Below, piece by piece: positions 32,840-41,122 of a stretch of DNA of 43,657 nt. The position numbers were made by a program, and so were the translations under genes. The stretch is from assembly GCA_903845215.1 (NCBI GenBank), contig CAIMWI010000049.1, positions 1 to 43,657 of the forward strand, read 5' to 3'. This stretch comes from an uncultured Rhodobacterales bacterium (GTDB lineage: Bacteria > Pseudomonadota > Alphaproteobacteria > Rhodobacterales > Rhodobacteraceae). The stretch's first letter is position 1; every line of letters begins with the position of its first letter. The notes below the pieces were generated by a model. The model did no database searches, was not told the DNA's origin, and was given only the letters and a program-made list of their open reading frames with translations.

Positions 32840-34524
32840 GCGCGCAAAGTTTCTGCGGTAAGTTCGGCCAAACCCTCGGCCCCGTGCTGCGCCTCGGCCA
32901 GCCATGCGGCGTGGCGGGGCAAAAGGCGGGTCACGGCAAAGCGGGCAAGGGGCAGGCGGGCGGGGTCAGATTGCGCGGCGCGCAGGTGAAACCCTGCGCC
33001 CAGCACCTGCGCAAAGGCGCGGGCATAGGCGACGGCGGCACCCGCACGGTCCAGCGCGTCTTGGGCCAGAAGCGTGGTCGTGGCGCTGCGCAGGGCTTGG
33101 ACGGCGTTTTGCACGGGTTGGCCAAGGTCGGGGGGCGACAGGGCGGCTGTGGCGGCAACCTCGTCCAGCAAAGCAAAGGCCGCCTTGCCGTCATCCATCA
33201 TCTTGCGGCCCACAAGATCCAGCGCTTGGATGCCATTGGTGCCTTCGTAAATCTGCGTCACGCGCACATCGCGGGCGAATTGGGCCGCACCGGTGTCTTC
33301 GATAAAGCCCATGCCACCGTGCACCTGAATGCCTAACTGGGCCACATGATGGCCGGTGTCGGTGCCGTAGGCCTTGGCAATGGGGGTTAGAAAGGCTGCG
33401 CGGGCTTGCCAGTCGGCGTCGCCCGTGGCGCGCGCCATGTCCAGCGCCACGGCACAGGCCAGACCAATCGCACGGGCCCCAAAGGTTTCGGCGCGCATTT
33501 CGGCCAGCATCCGGCGCACATCGGGGTGGCCCATTAGGCCGGGGCCTTGAAGGGCCGTGCCGCCCTGCACCCGCGCCTCGGCATAGCTTAGCGCTTGTTG
33601 CAACGCGGCTTCGGCGACGCAGACCCCTTGCATCCCCACGCCCAGCCGTGCGGCGTTCATCATGGTGAACATGGCGGCCATGCCCTTGTGGGGGGCGCCC
33701 ACCAGCCAGCCCTTGGCGCCTTCGTAGGCCATCACCGCCGTGGGTGATCCGTGCAGGCCCATCTTATGCTCTAACCGCACCACGCGCAGCGCGTTGCGGG
33801 TGCCTGCGTTGCCGGACGCATCGGGCAGGTATTTGGGCACCATGAACAGGCTGATCCCTTTGGTGCCCGCCGCGCCATCAGGCAGGCGGGCCAGCACAAG
33901 ATGGCAGGTGTTTTCGGTGAAATCATTATCCGCCCAAGAGATGTAAATCTTCTCGCCCGTGATGGCATAGGTGCCATCGCCCAAGGGCTCGGCCTTGGTA
34001 CGCAGCGCGCCCACGTCTGATCCTGCTTGCGCCTCGGTCAGGTTCATCGTGCCATTCCACTGGCCCGACACCAGTTTGGGGATGTACTGCGCTTGCAGGT
34101 CTGGGCTGGCGTGAATTTCCAACGTGTCGATCTGGCCTTGGGTCATCAGCGGGCAAAGTTGCAGCGACAGGCAGGCCGATCCCATCATCTCGCCCACGCA
34201 GGTCGACAGCGTAAGGGGCAGGCCCATGCCGCCGTATTCGGGCTGCGCACTGATGCCGATCCACCCGCCTTCGGCCACGGCGCGAAATCCAGCCGCAAAA
34301 CCGGGTGACGTGCGCACCGTGCCATTCACCAGCACCGCAGGGTGCAGGTCGCCCGCACGGTTGAGCGGGGCAAGCGTCGTCTCTGACAGCCGTGCAGCTT
34401 CGGTCAGGACGGCGTCGACCGTGTCGGGGGTGGCATGGCCAAAGCGGGGTGTGGCGGCGATGGCGTCAAAGCCAAGGACCGAAAGCAAAAGGCGGTAGTC
34501 GGACAAGGGGGCGGTGTAGGGCAT
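32836..34524 (-). CDS. Acyl-CoA dehydrogenase, DmdC-like (large FadE type)
   Basis: A 562-residue FAD enzyme. Landmarks are the N-terminal MPYTAPLSDYRLLL, FAD/substrate segments MNLTEAQAGSDVGALRTKAE (about 160-179) and GEKIYISW, and the catalytic region QIYEGTNGIQALDLVGRKM (about 425-443) with the likely base Glu in IYEGT. This longer family includes 3-methylmercaptopropionyl-CoA dehydrogenase (DmdC) of DMSP breakdown and other FadE-like enzymes; sequence alone does not say which. An AAGGAG site precedes ATG 34524. It would pass electrons to ETF and then the ETF-QO encoded at 24.5 kb. It is translationally coupled to the MBL-fold gene. Confidence 0.9.
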   Translation of the reverse strand: MPYTAPLSDYRLLLSVLGFDAIAATPRFGHATPDTVDAVLTEAARLSETTLAPLNRAGDLHPAVLVNGTVRTSPGFAAGFRAVAEGGWIGISAQPEYGGMGLPLTLSTCVGEMMGSACLSLQLCPLMTQGQIDTLEIHASPDLQAQYIPKLVSGQWNGTMNLTEAQAGSDVGALRTKAEPLGDGTYAITGEKIYISWADNDFTENTCHLVLARLPDGAAGTKGISLFMVPKYLPDASGNAGTRNALRVVRLEHKMGLHGSPTAVMAYEGAKGWLVGAPHKGMAAMFTMMNAARLGVGMQGVCVAEAALQQALSYAEARVQGGTALQGPGLMGHPDVRRMLAEMRAETFGARAIGLACAVALDMARATGDADWQARAAFLTPIAKAYGTDTGHHVAQLGIQVHGGMGFIEDTGAAQFARDVRVTQIYEGTNGIQALDLVGRKMMDDGKAAFALLDEVAATAALSPPDLGQPVQNAVQALRSATTTLLAQDALDRAGAAVAYARAFAQVLGAGFHLRAAQSDPARLPLARFAVTRLLPRHAAWLAEAQHGAEGLAELTAETLRA

Positions 34525-34618
34525 GGGGCTCCTTCACAAGGGCTTGTGCGCGCGATAGGACAGACAAGGCTTACCCCGACCCAAGCCATTTGTTCCAGCC
34601 CGAAAGACTCAAACGCCG

Positions 34619-35560
34619 ATGGACGATACGCAAATCTTGGCCCCCGACGCCGATGGCTTGCACCGCGCTGTGGCTTTGCTGCGCGGTGGCCAGCTTGTGG
34701 CTTTCCCGACCGAGACGGTTTATGGCCTTGGTGGCGATGCGCGGTCTGATCTGGCGGTGGCGCGGATTTATGACGCCAAAGGGCGGCCGCGCTTTAACCC
34801 GCTGATCGCCCATGTGTCGGATATGGCCATGGCGCGGCAGTTGGCGGTGTTTGACGACAGGGCCGAGGCCTTAGCCGCACGCTTTTGGCCCGGCCCGCTG
34901 ACCTTGGTTCTGCCCCAGCACCCGAATGCGGGCCTGTCGCCCTATGTCACCGCCGAACTGCCCACAGTCGCCATCCGCCTGCCGGCCCATCCCGTGGCCC
35001 GCGCGTTGATATCGGCGTTTGGCGGGCCCTTGGCAGCCCCATCGGCCAATCCCTCAGGCGGTGTGTCTCCGACGCGTGCAGACCATGTGATGGCGGGGCT
35101 GTCGGGCCGGATTGCGGCGGTGATTGACGGCGGGCCCTGCACGGTGGGGGTGGAATCGACCATCCTTGGCCTGTTCGCGGCCACCGAGCTGCTGCGCCCC
35201 GGCGGTGTCACCGTGGAAGAGATCGAGGCCCTGACCGGCCCCTTGGCGATCGGCGGCGATGCGACCCGCCCCAATGCGCCGGGTCAGTTGGCCAGCCATT
35301 ATGCACCGAATGCTGCGGTGCGCTTGGAGGCGCTAGATCCACGGGCGGATGAGCTGCGCATTGGCTTTGGCGCGGGGGCGTGTGATCTGAACCTTTCTCC
35401 CCAAGGTGAGTTGATCGAGGCGGCAGCCAACCTCTTTCACCTGCTGCGCAGCGCCGATGCCTTGGCCCAAGGCCGCACCATCGCCATCGCCCCCATTCCC
35501 GACACTGGCCTTGGCCGCGCCATCAATGACCGCTTGCGCCGCGCCGCAGCCCCCCGCTAA
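34619..35560 (+). CDS. tsaC: Threonylcarbamoyl-AMP synthase (Sua5 type)
   Basis: A 313-residue enzyme that makes threonylcarbamoyl-AMP for the t6A37 modification of tRNAs reading ANN codons. The YrdC domain spans about 10-205, with FPTETVYGLGGDA (29-41), GRPRFNPLIAHV (55-66) and APSANPSGGVSPT (about 140-152). A Sua5 C-terminal domain (about 215-310) begins APGQLASHYAPNA. The length distinguishes it from the single-domain TsaC of E. coli. The ribosome-binding site is weak. It is divergent from the acyl-CoA dehydrogenase. Confidence 0.93.
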   Translation: MDDTQILAPDADGLHRAVALLRGGQLVAFPTETVYGLGGDARSDLAVARIYDAKGRPRFNPLIAHVSDMAMARQLAVFDDRAEALAARFWPGPLTLVLPQHPNAGLSPYVTAELPTVAIRLPAHPVARALISAFGGPLAAPSANPSGGVSPTRADHVMAGLSGRIAAVIDGGPCTVGVESTILGLFAATELLRPGGVTVEEIEALTGPLAIGGDATRPNAPGQLASHYAPNAAVRLEALDPRADELRIGFGAGACDLNLSPQGELIEAAANLFHLLRSADALAQGRTIAIAPIPDTGLGRAINDRLRRAAAPR

Positions 35561-35651
35561 TGCCGCTGGGCGACCTGTTGCGTCGCGGCTAGACCTGTAC
35601 GGTGGCGCAACTGGGCCTATCTAACCTTTAAACCGATACAGGAATGCGCGA

Positions 35652-37682
35652 ATGGCCTATCTTTTGGGTGTGGATACCGGCGGCACCTACACCGATGCGG
35701 TGATCTTGGACGAGGCGGCGGATGCCGTCATCGGCAAGGCCAAATCGCTGACCACTCGCACCGATTTGGCCACGGGCATCGGCCTTGCGGTGGATGCGGC
35801 TTTGGCGGCGGCGGGGGTGCAGCCTGCGCAGATTGCCATGGTGTCCCTGTCAACCACCTTGGCCACCAATGCGCTGGTCGAAGGGCAGGGTGGGCGCGTC
35901 GCGCTGATCTTCATCGGCTTTGACGCCGATGATCTGGACCGTGGCGGCCTGATCGAGGCGCTAAAGGGCGACCCCGTGGTGCGTCTGGCGGGCGGGCACA
36001 ACCATGCAGGTGGAGAGGCTGCGGCCTTGGACATGGCGGCCTTGGAACAGGCCATAAAAGACCTGTCCGACGATGTCATGGGCTTTGCCGTGGCATCGCG
36101 CTTTGCCACCCGCAACCCCGCGCATGAAGTGGCAGCGCGGGATCTGATCCGGCGGGTGTCGGGGCGGCCTGTGACCTGCTCGCACGAGTTATCGGCCAAG
36201 CTTAACGGGCCCAAGCGCGCTTTGACGGCGGTGTTGAACGCACGGCTGATCGGCATGATCGACCGTCTGGTCGCCGCCTGCGAGCGGCATTTGCGCGCGG
36301 TGGGGATCACGGCCCCCTTGATGGTTGTGCGGGGCGACGGCGCGCTGATCTCTGCCGCCATGGTGCGCGAACGCCCGATTGAGACGATTCTGTCCGGCCC
36401 TGCTGCCAGCATCGTGGGCGCGCGGTGGCTGACGGGGGCGGTGGATGCCTTGGTCAGCGACATTGGCGGAACGACCACAGATGTCGCCCTACTGCGCAAT
36501 GGCCTGCCCGAGATTGACCCCGAAGGGGCAAGGGTCGGCGGATTGCGCACCATGGTGGAAGCGGTGGCCATGCGCACAAGTGGCCTTGGCGGCGACAGCG
36601 AGGTGCATGTGCTTGCCACAGGGCTGACAGGTGGGCTGCGCCTTGGGCCGCGCCGGTTGATACCGGTGTCGCTGTTGGCGGTGGATCATGGGCCGATGGT
36701 GCATGCTGCGCTGGATCGATGGCTGTCATCGGACACGGCGGGCGAATTTGACGGGCGCTTTGTGATCCCGATGCAGGGCCAAACCGGCGGCCTTACCCCG
36801 CGCGAGGCGACTGTTCTGGCACGGGTGACCAAGCCCATGCCGCTGTCACAGGCCTTGACCTCGCGGCTGGAAGTGGCGGCGATGGAACGCTTGGTGGCGC
36901 GGGGCTTGGTGATGATTTCGGGGGTGACCCCTTCGGATGCCAGCCATGTGCTGGGGCGGTTGGGGGCTTGGGATGGCACGGCCTCGGTCAAGGCGCTGAA
37001 ATTGCTGGCCAAGCGGCGCAATGGGTCGGGCGACCGAATCGCCGCGGATGGTGCTGTTCTGGCACAGGCGGTGATTGACCAGTTGACGGCGCAGACCGTG
37101 GAATGCCTGCTGGAAGCCGCCTTTGACGAGGACGGCGGTTTTGACGAACCACCCGAGGCGCTGGCCCGCCACCCACTGACCCGTGCAGGCCTAAACCGCC
37201 ACCGCGGCGTGGTAGAGCTGACGCTGCGCCTTGGCGTGCCGGTGATCGGCCTTGGGGCCTCGGCCCCCAGCTATTACGGCGCGGTGGGCGAGCGTTTGGG
37301 GTGCGAGATGATCTTGCCCGAACACGCGGGCGTGGCCAACGCCATTGGCGCTGTCGTCGGCCAAGTCAGCCAACGCGCCCAAGGTTTGGTCAGCAGCCCC
37401 GGTGAGGGGCGCTTTACCGCCCACTTGCCCGCAGGCTTGCAAACCTTCAACACCCGTGACGCAGCGCTGGACGCACTGGAAGCCGCCCTCGTCGCCGAGG
37501 CAACCGAGCGCGCGCAAGCCGCCGGAGCGTCGGACTTGCGGGTAACGGCCAGCCGCGACATTCGCGAGGCACTTGTCGAAGGCAACCCGATGTTCATTGA
37601 AGCCACCGTAACGGTCACGGCATCGGGCAGGCCACGGGTGGCACATGAAACGCAGGCCGAAAGCCTGACGATTTCGCCTTGA
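35652..37682 (+). CDS. Hydantoinase/oxoprolinase family protein, subunit A (HyuA)
   Basis: A 676-residue ATP-dependent hydrolase subunit of the hydantoinase A family (actin-like ATPase fold). The phosphate-binding LLGVDTGGTYTDAV (about 4-17), SLSTTLATNALVEGQGG, and the second glycine-rich VSDIGGTTTDVALL (about 269-282) are present. Members cleave N-methylhydantoin, 5-oxoproline or acetophenone-type substrates, usually with a HyuB partner. Here no hyuB lies on either side. A C-terminal region follows the ATPase domains. The start follows CAGGAA. It ends 35 bases before tRNA-Met. Confidence 0.88.
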   Translation: MAYLLGVDTGGTYTDAVILDEAADAVIGKAKSLTTRTDLATGIGLAVDAALAAAGVQPAQIAMVSLSTTLATNALVEGQGGRVALIFIGFDADDLDRGGLIEALKGDPVVRLAGGHNHAGGEAAALDMAALEQAIKDLSDDVMGFAVASRFATRNPAHEVAARDLIRRVSGRPVTCSHELSAKLNGPKRALTAVLNARLIGMIDRLVAACERHLRAVGITAPLMVVRGDGALISAAMVRERPIETILSGPAASIVGARWLTGAVDALVSDIGGTTTDVALLRNGLPEIDPEGARVGGLRTMVEAVAMRTSGLGGDSEVHVLATGLTGGLRLGPRRLIPVSLLAVDHGPMVHAALDRWLSSDTAGEFDGRFVIPMQGQTGGLTPREATVLARVTKPMPLSQALTSRLEVAAMERLVARGLVMISGVTPSDASHVLGRLGAWDGTASVKALKLLAKRRNGSGDRIAADGAVLAQAVIDQLTAQTVECLLEAAFDEDGGFDEPPEALARHPLTRAGLNRHRGVVELTLRLGVPVIGLGASAPSYYGAVGERLGCEMILPEHAGVANAIGAVVGQVSQRAQGLVSSPGEGRFTAHLPAGLQTFNTRDAALDALEAALVAEATERAQAAGASDLRVTASRDIREALVEGNPMFIEATVTVTASGRPRVAHETQAESLTISP

Positions 37683-37717
37683 CGCCTTGGGCGTCGTCCA
37701 GTACGCCCCCGACCAGT

Positions 37718-37794
37718 GGCTAGGTAGCTCAGTTGGTTAGAGCATGCGACTCATAATCGCAGGGTCGGGGGTTCGAGTCCCCCCCTCGCCACCA
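37718..37794 (+). tRNA. tRNA-Met (CAT), elongator type
   Basis: A 77-base cloverleaf with encoded CCA. The D-arm is GCTC/GAGC, the anticodon stem TGCGA/TCGCA with loop CTCATAA (anticodon CAT), and the T-arm GGGGG/CCCCC with TTCGAGT. The acceptor stem GGCTAGG/CCTCGCC has one mismatch: T4 opposite C69, where a G-C pair (GGCGAGG) is expected. The anticodon also fits tRNA-Ile2, but the body looks like elongator Met. Confidence 0.93.
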
Positions 37795-38180
37795 AACATT
37801 CCCCTGATGCCTTTTTCTGACGAATAAACGATGGGCCCATCGGTTGCGGCATTATGACTGGCACTATGGATGACTTTTTCCCTCAAAGTTGGTCCTTATC
37901 GCCAACCGGCCACTGAACCATTAGTGCCGCGGAACGATACCTGAAAAGTTCAGAGCCTCGCCCAAAGCCAAGCAAGTTCGCATCTTTACGGGGAGTGCTG
38001 ACCTGAAGACGGCACAGAAACGTCAACACAGCATCAAAGCCCAGATTCACGCATCATTCGAGAATCCACGGAAGGAAGAACGAGAAGGCATGGCCTGCCT
38101 GATCACGGAGGCTGATCTGTGCATTTTGTTCGTATCTCGTGCGGTTAAGCTGTTGATAAGAAACAAATTTTTCAAGAATT
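37795..38180. other. Gene-free, lower-GC stretch between two tRNA genes
   Basis: No convincing gene is present. By eye the GC content is about 50%, lower than its neighbours. It holds a perfect 14-base palindrome CGATGGGCCCATCG (37829-37842), a dyad CTGAA/TTCAG (37941-37953) and an AT-rich end (AAATTTTTCAAGAATTT). A 60-codon open frame at 38090 runs through tRNA-Gly and is not credible. It may be decayed foreign DNA. Confidence 0.6.
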
Positions 38181-38254
38181 TGGAGCGGGCGACGGGAATC
38201 GAACCCGTGTCTTTAGCTTGGAAGGCTAAGGTCTTACCATTACACAACGCCCGC
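38181..38254 (-). tRNA. tRNA-Gly (TCC)
   Basis: A 74-base cloverleaf on the minus strand with encoded CCA. The acceptor GCGGGCG/CGCCCGC, anticodon stem TTAGC/GCTAA with loop CTTCCAA (anticodon TCC, Gly), and T-arm CGGGT...TCGATTC are all intact. A CAAATT/AATTTG dyad with T-runs lies downstream and could terminate it. Confidence 0.95.
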
Positions 38255-38377
38255 GCAGGCCCCAGCAGATAGTGGGTCTGCGTCTGCTGGTCAAGGGGGC
38301 AGTCGGGCGGCAATTGCGTCGGTATTCATCCAAAAAGCGATGGGCCAAGTGTTGATCCTTGGCCCAGTTCAAATGTC

Positions 38378-39544
38378 TCAGACGGCGTTCTTCAGCGCGT
38401 CGATCAGGTCGGTCTTTTCCCATGAAAACCCGCCATCTGTTTCTGGCGCGCGGCCAAAGTGCCCGTAGGCCGAGGTGCGGGCGTAGATGGGTTTGTTCAA
38501 GTCTAGCTTCGTTCGGATGCCTAGCGGGGTCAGATCCATGCAGGACGCCGCGGCCTGTTCGATGCGCGCCTCTTCTACTTTGCCAGTGCCGTGGGTGTCG
38601 ACATAGATCGACAGGGGCTTGGCCACGCCGATGGCATAGCTGACTTGCAGCGTGCAACGGTCAGCCAAGCCTGCGGCGACCACGTTTTTAGCCAGATACC
38701 GCGCGGCATAGGCGGCAGAGCGGTCAACCTTGGTCGGATCCTTGCCCGAAAACGCGCCGCCGCCGTGCGGGGCCGCGCCGCCGTAGGTGTCAACGATGAT
38801 CTTACGGCCCGTCAAACCCGCGTCGCCGTCTGGGCCGCCAATGACAAACTTTCCTGTGGGGTTCACCCACCATTCGGTCTTTTCGGTGATCCAGCCTGAG
38901 GGCAGCACTTCGCGGATATAAGGTTCCACAATGGCGCGGATATCGTCAGAGGTCTGGCTTTCCAGCGCGTGCTGATGCGACAGCACGATCGAGGTGACTT
39001 CGACCGGCACGCCGTCTTCATAGCGCAGGCTGAGTTGGCTTTTGGCATCGGGGCCAAGGGTCGGTTCGGCACCCGATTTGCGCACCTCGGCCAGACGGCG
39101 CAGGATGGCGTGGGCATATTGGATGGGGGCTGGCATCAATTCGGGCGTTTCGCGGCAAGCATAGCCAAACATGATCCCTTGGTCGCCCGCGCCGTCGCGG
39201 TTCACACCTTGGGCGATATGGGCCGATTGGCCGTGCAGGTAGTTTTGTACTTGCAGCGTGTTCCAGTGGAACTTGTCTTGCTCGTAGCCGATGTCTTTGA
39301 CGCAATCGCGCACGATGGCGTCGATCCGTGCCATCATGGCCTCGGTGTCCGCTTCTTTGGACAGACCCACTTCGCCGCCCACCACAACCCGCCCCGTGGT
39401 GGCAAAGGTTTCGCAGGCCACGCGGGCCAAGGGTTCTGCCGTCAGGAATGCATCCAGAACGGCATCCGAGACGCGGTCACAGAGTTTATCAGGATGCCCC
39501 TCGGAAACGGATTCAGAGGTGAAGACATAGGATTTACGCGTCAT
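38378..39544 (-). CDS. metK: S-adenosylmethionine synthase
   Basis: A 388-residue enzyme that makes SAM from methionine and ATP. The motifs [20 protein letters not shown] (1-20), GAGDQG (118-123) and [19 protein letters not shown] (about 265-283) are canonical. ATG 39544 is chosen because homologues begin [13 protein letters not shown]; the frame extends 11 codons further into the riboswitch. The ribosome-binding site GGAG is part of the SAM/SAH riboswitch just upstream, so translation should fall when SAM is plentiful. metK lies about 90 bases after lnt on the same strand. Confidence 0.98.
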   Translation of the reverse strand: MTRKSYVFTSESVSEGHPDKLCDRVSDAVLDAFLTAEPLARVACETFATTGRVVVGGEVGLSKEADTEAMMARIDAIVRDCVKDIGYEQDKFHWNTLQVQNYLHGQSAHIAQGVNRDGAGDQGIMFGYACRETPELMPAPIQYAHAILRRLAEVRKSGAEPTLGPDAKSQLSLRYEDGVPVEVTSIVLSHQHALESQTSDDIRAIVEPYIREVLPSGWITEKTEWWVNPTGKFVIGGPDGDAGLTGRKIIVDTYGGAAPHGGGAFSGKDPTKVDRSAAYAARYLAKNVVAAGLADRCTLQVSYAIGVAKPLSIYVDTHGTGKVEEARIEQAAASCMDLTPLGIRTKLDLNKPIYARTSAYGHFGRAPETDGGFSWEKTDLIDALKNAV

Positions 39545-39550
39545 GGGGAA

Positions 39551-39598
39551 GTGCTCCGGTTGGGGTATGCCTGCCACGCCAGGAAGCCGTTGTGGCAG
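39551..39598 (-). promoter_or_regulatory. SAM/SAH riboswitch in the metK leader
   Basis: Read on the minus strand, stem P1 is CTGCCAC/GTGGCAG (perfect 7 pairs) enclosing the 14-base loop AACGGCTTCCTGGC, the conserved core of the SAM/SAH class found upstream of metK in Rhodobacterales. After a 13-base linker comes GGAGCAC, whose GGAG pairs with the loop CTTCC to form the ligand-binding pseudoknot and is also the metK ribosome-binding site. The start codon lies 6 bases past GGAGCAC. SAM or SAH binding would hide the site. Confidence 0.9.
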
Positions 39599-39634
39599 TT
39601 TGTCGCGAAGGGCTAGACCGATTGGGGCAGGGCG

Positions 39635-41122
39635 TCAAGCCAAAGCAGATTTTGGCCTGCGAAAGGCGTAAAGGCAGCACCCAGCCAGCAGAAAAAGGGC
39701 GGGAATTTCGCCCCATCGGGCATAGGGCGGGGCGGGCAGGGGGCCGGGCAGGGCCGCGTCGAGAAAACCGTTGGTGCCGAAGGGCAGGCTGGCTGTGATG
39801 CGACCGCGCGCGTCGACCACTTCGGTGAGGCCGGTGTTGGCCACGCGCACCAAGGGAAGGCCTTGTTCGATGGCGCGCAGACGCGCTTGTGCTGCGTGCT
39901 GGAAGGGGCCAGAGACGGTGCCAAACCAGGCATCGTTGGTGATCTGCAAGATCCACCCCGCCCGTTCGGCCACCCGCAAGTCTTGGGGAAAGACCGCCTC
40001 ATAGCAGATCAGGGGCAGCACCTTGCCCAGCTTTGCGCCTAGGTCCAGCACTTTTGGGCCCGACCCCGCTGTATAAGCCGCCCCCGTCTGCGCCGCAAAG
40101 CCGCGCAGGCCAAACCATTCATAGGCCAGATCACCGAAGGGGAAGTACTCGCCAAATGGCACCAAATGGTGCTTGTCGTAAGCCGCAAGCTCTAATCCGC
40201 CCGCACCATAGACTTTCAAAGAGTTCCATGCACGGCTGCCCTCAAAGGATTGCTGGATGCGCTGCAATCCCACCACCACCGCCGCCCCTTGGGCCGCTGC
40301 GGTGATTTGTGCGGGCAGGTCGGGGTTTTCTTCGACCAGATAGGGCAGGGCGGTTTCCGGCCAGATCACCAGATCAACCGTGCCCAAGGGGCCTTTTGGC
40401 GCGGCGGTGGCACCCATCAGCCGGCCGAAAAACATCTGGGAATGGAGGGGATCCCACTTTGCGTCTTGTGTTGCATCGGGTTGCACCAACCGCAAAGTGA
40501 CGCCCGGGGCCATAGGATCAGGCCGCGAAAGGGCGAAAAGCCCATAGGCCCAGCCTGCGGCCAACAGCACCCCCGCTGATACCCAGCCCTTTACCTTGAA
40601 GCGCGCCGCCGAGGCCGCCATCAACGAGGTCAGCAAAGCAAGTCCAAAAGGCCCGATCAGCGCCGTCAACTGCGCCACGGGCGTTTCCACCCAGATATGG
40701 CTGACCAAGGACCAAGGAAAGCCCGTGAAGGCATAGCCGCGCGCGAACTCGGCCAAAGTCAGGCTTGCCGCAAGTCCGACCAATTTGTTTGGCATCTTGG
40801 CCCCAAGCCAAAAGCCTGCCGCCCAGAACAGCGCCAAACCGCCGCTCATCAGCACCAAGGCAAAAGGGGCCATCCAGCCATAGCGGGCAGCGTCAATCAA
40901 AAAGGGTTCAACAATCCAAGACAGGCCCAAGCCAAAATAGCCTAGGCCTGCCAGCCAACCGACCCATCCTGCATGGCCGCGCACCGCTTTGGCCATAATC
41001 AAAACAAAAGCCACCAGCGTCAGGGGCCAAAGGCCATAGGGCTTTAGCCCCAAGGCCATCACTGCCCCCAACACCACAATGGCCATAGCCCACAGCCACC
41101 CAAGCGGGCGCTGACGCGTCAC
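39635..41122 (-). CDS. lnt: Apolipoprotein N-acyltransferase
   Basis: A 495-residue inner-membrane enzyme that adds the third acyl chain to lipoproteins. About six N-terminal helices are followed by a periplasmic nitrilase domain with the catalytic triad Glu256 (VIWPETALP), Lys317 (AAYDKHHLVPFGEYFP) and Cys373 (LICYEAVFPQ). A final helix lies near 470-490. Length and triad positions are typical. ATG 41122 overlaps the CorC-like stop as ATGA, coupling translation. metK follows. Confidence 0.97.
   Translation of the reverse strand: MTRQRPLGWLWAMAIVVLGAVMALGLKPYGLWPLTLVAFVLIMAKAVRGHAGWVGWLAGLGYFGLGLSWIVEPFLIDAARYGWMAPFALVLMSGGLALFWAAGFWLGAKMPNKLVGLAASLTLAEFARGYAFTGFPWSLVSHIWVETPVAQLTALIGPFGLALLTSLMAASAARFKVKGWVSAGVLLAAGWAYGLFALSRPDPMAPGVTLRLVQPDATQDAKWDPLHSQMFFGRLMGATAAPKGPLGTVDLVIWPETALPYLVEENPDLPAQITAAAQGAAVVVGLQRIQQSFEGSRAWNSLKVYGAGGLELAAYDKHHLVPFGEYFPFGDLAYEWFGLRGFAAQTGAAYTAGSGPKVLDLGAKLGKVLPLICYEAVFPQDLRVAERAGWILQITNDAWFGTVSGPFQHAAQARLRAIEQGLPLVRVANTGLTEVVDARGRITASLPFGTNGFLDAALPGPLPAPPYARWGEIPALFLLAGCCLYAFRRPKSALA

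Noticed and set aside
37718..37794. tRNA-Ile2 (lysidine-modified CAT)
   Set aside because: The anticodon permits it, but the stem and loop sequences look like elongator tRNA-Met as I know it from this group.
38090..38272. 60-codon open frame across tRNA-Gly
   Set aside because: It runs through a structural tRNA; ATGIEPVSLAWKAK-type peptides are a common artefact of reading tRNA genes.
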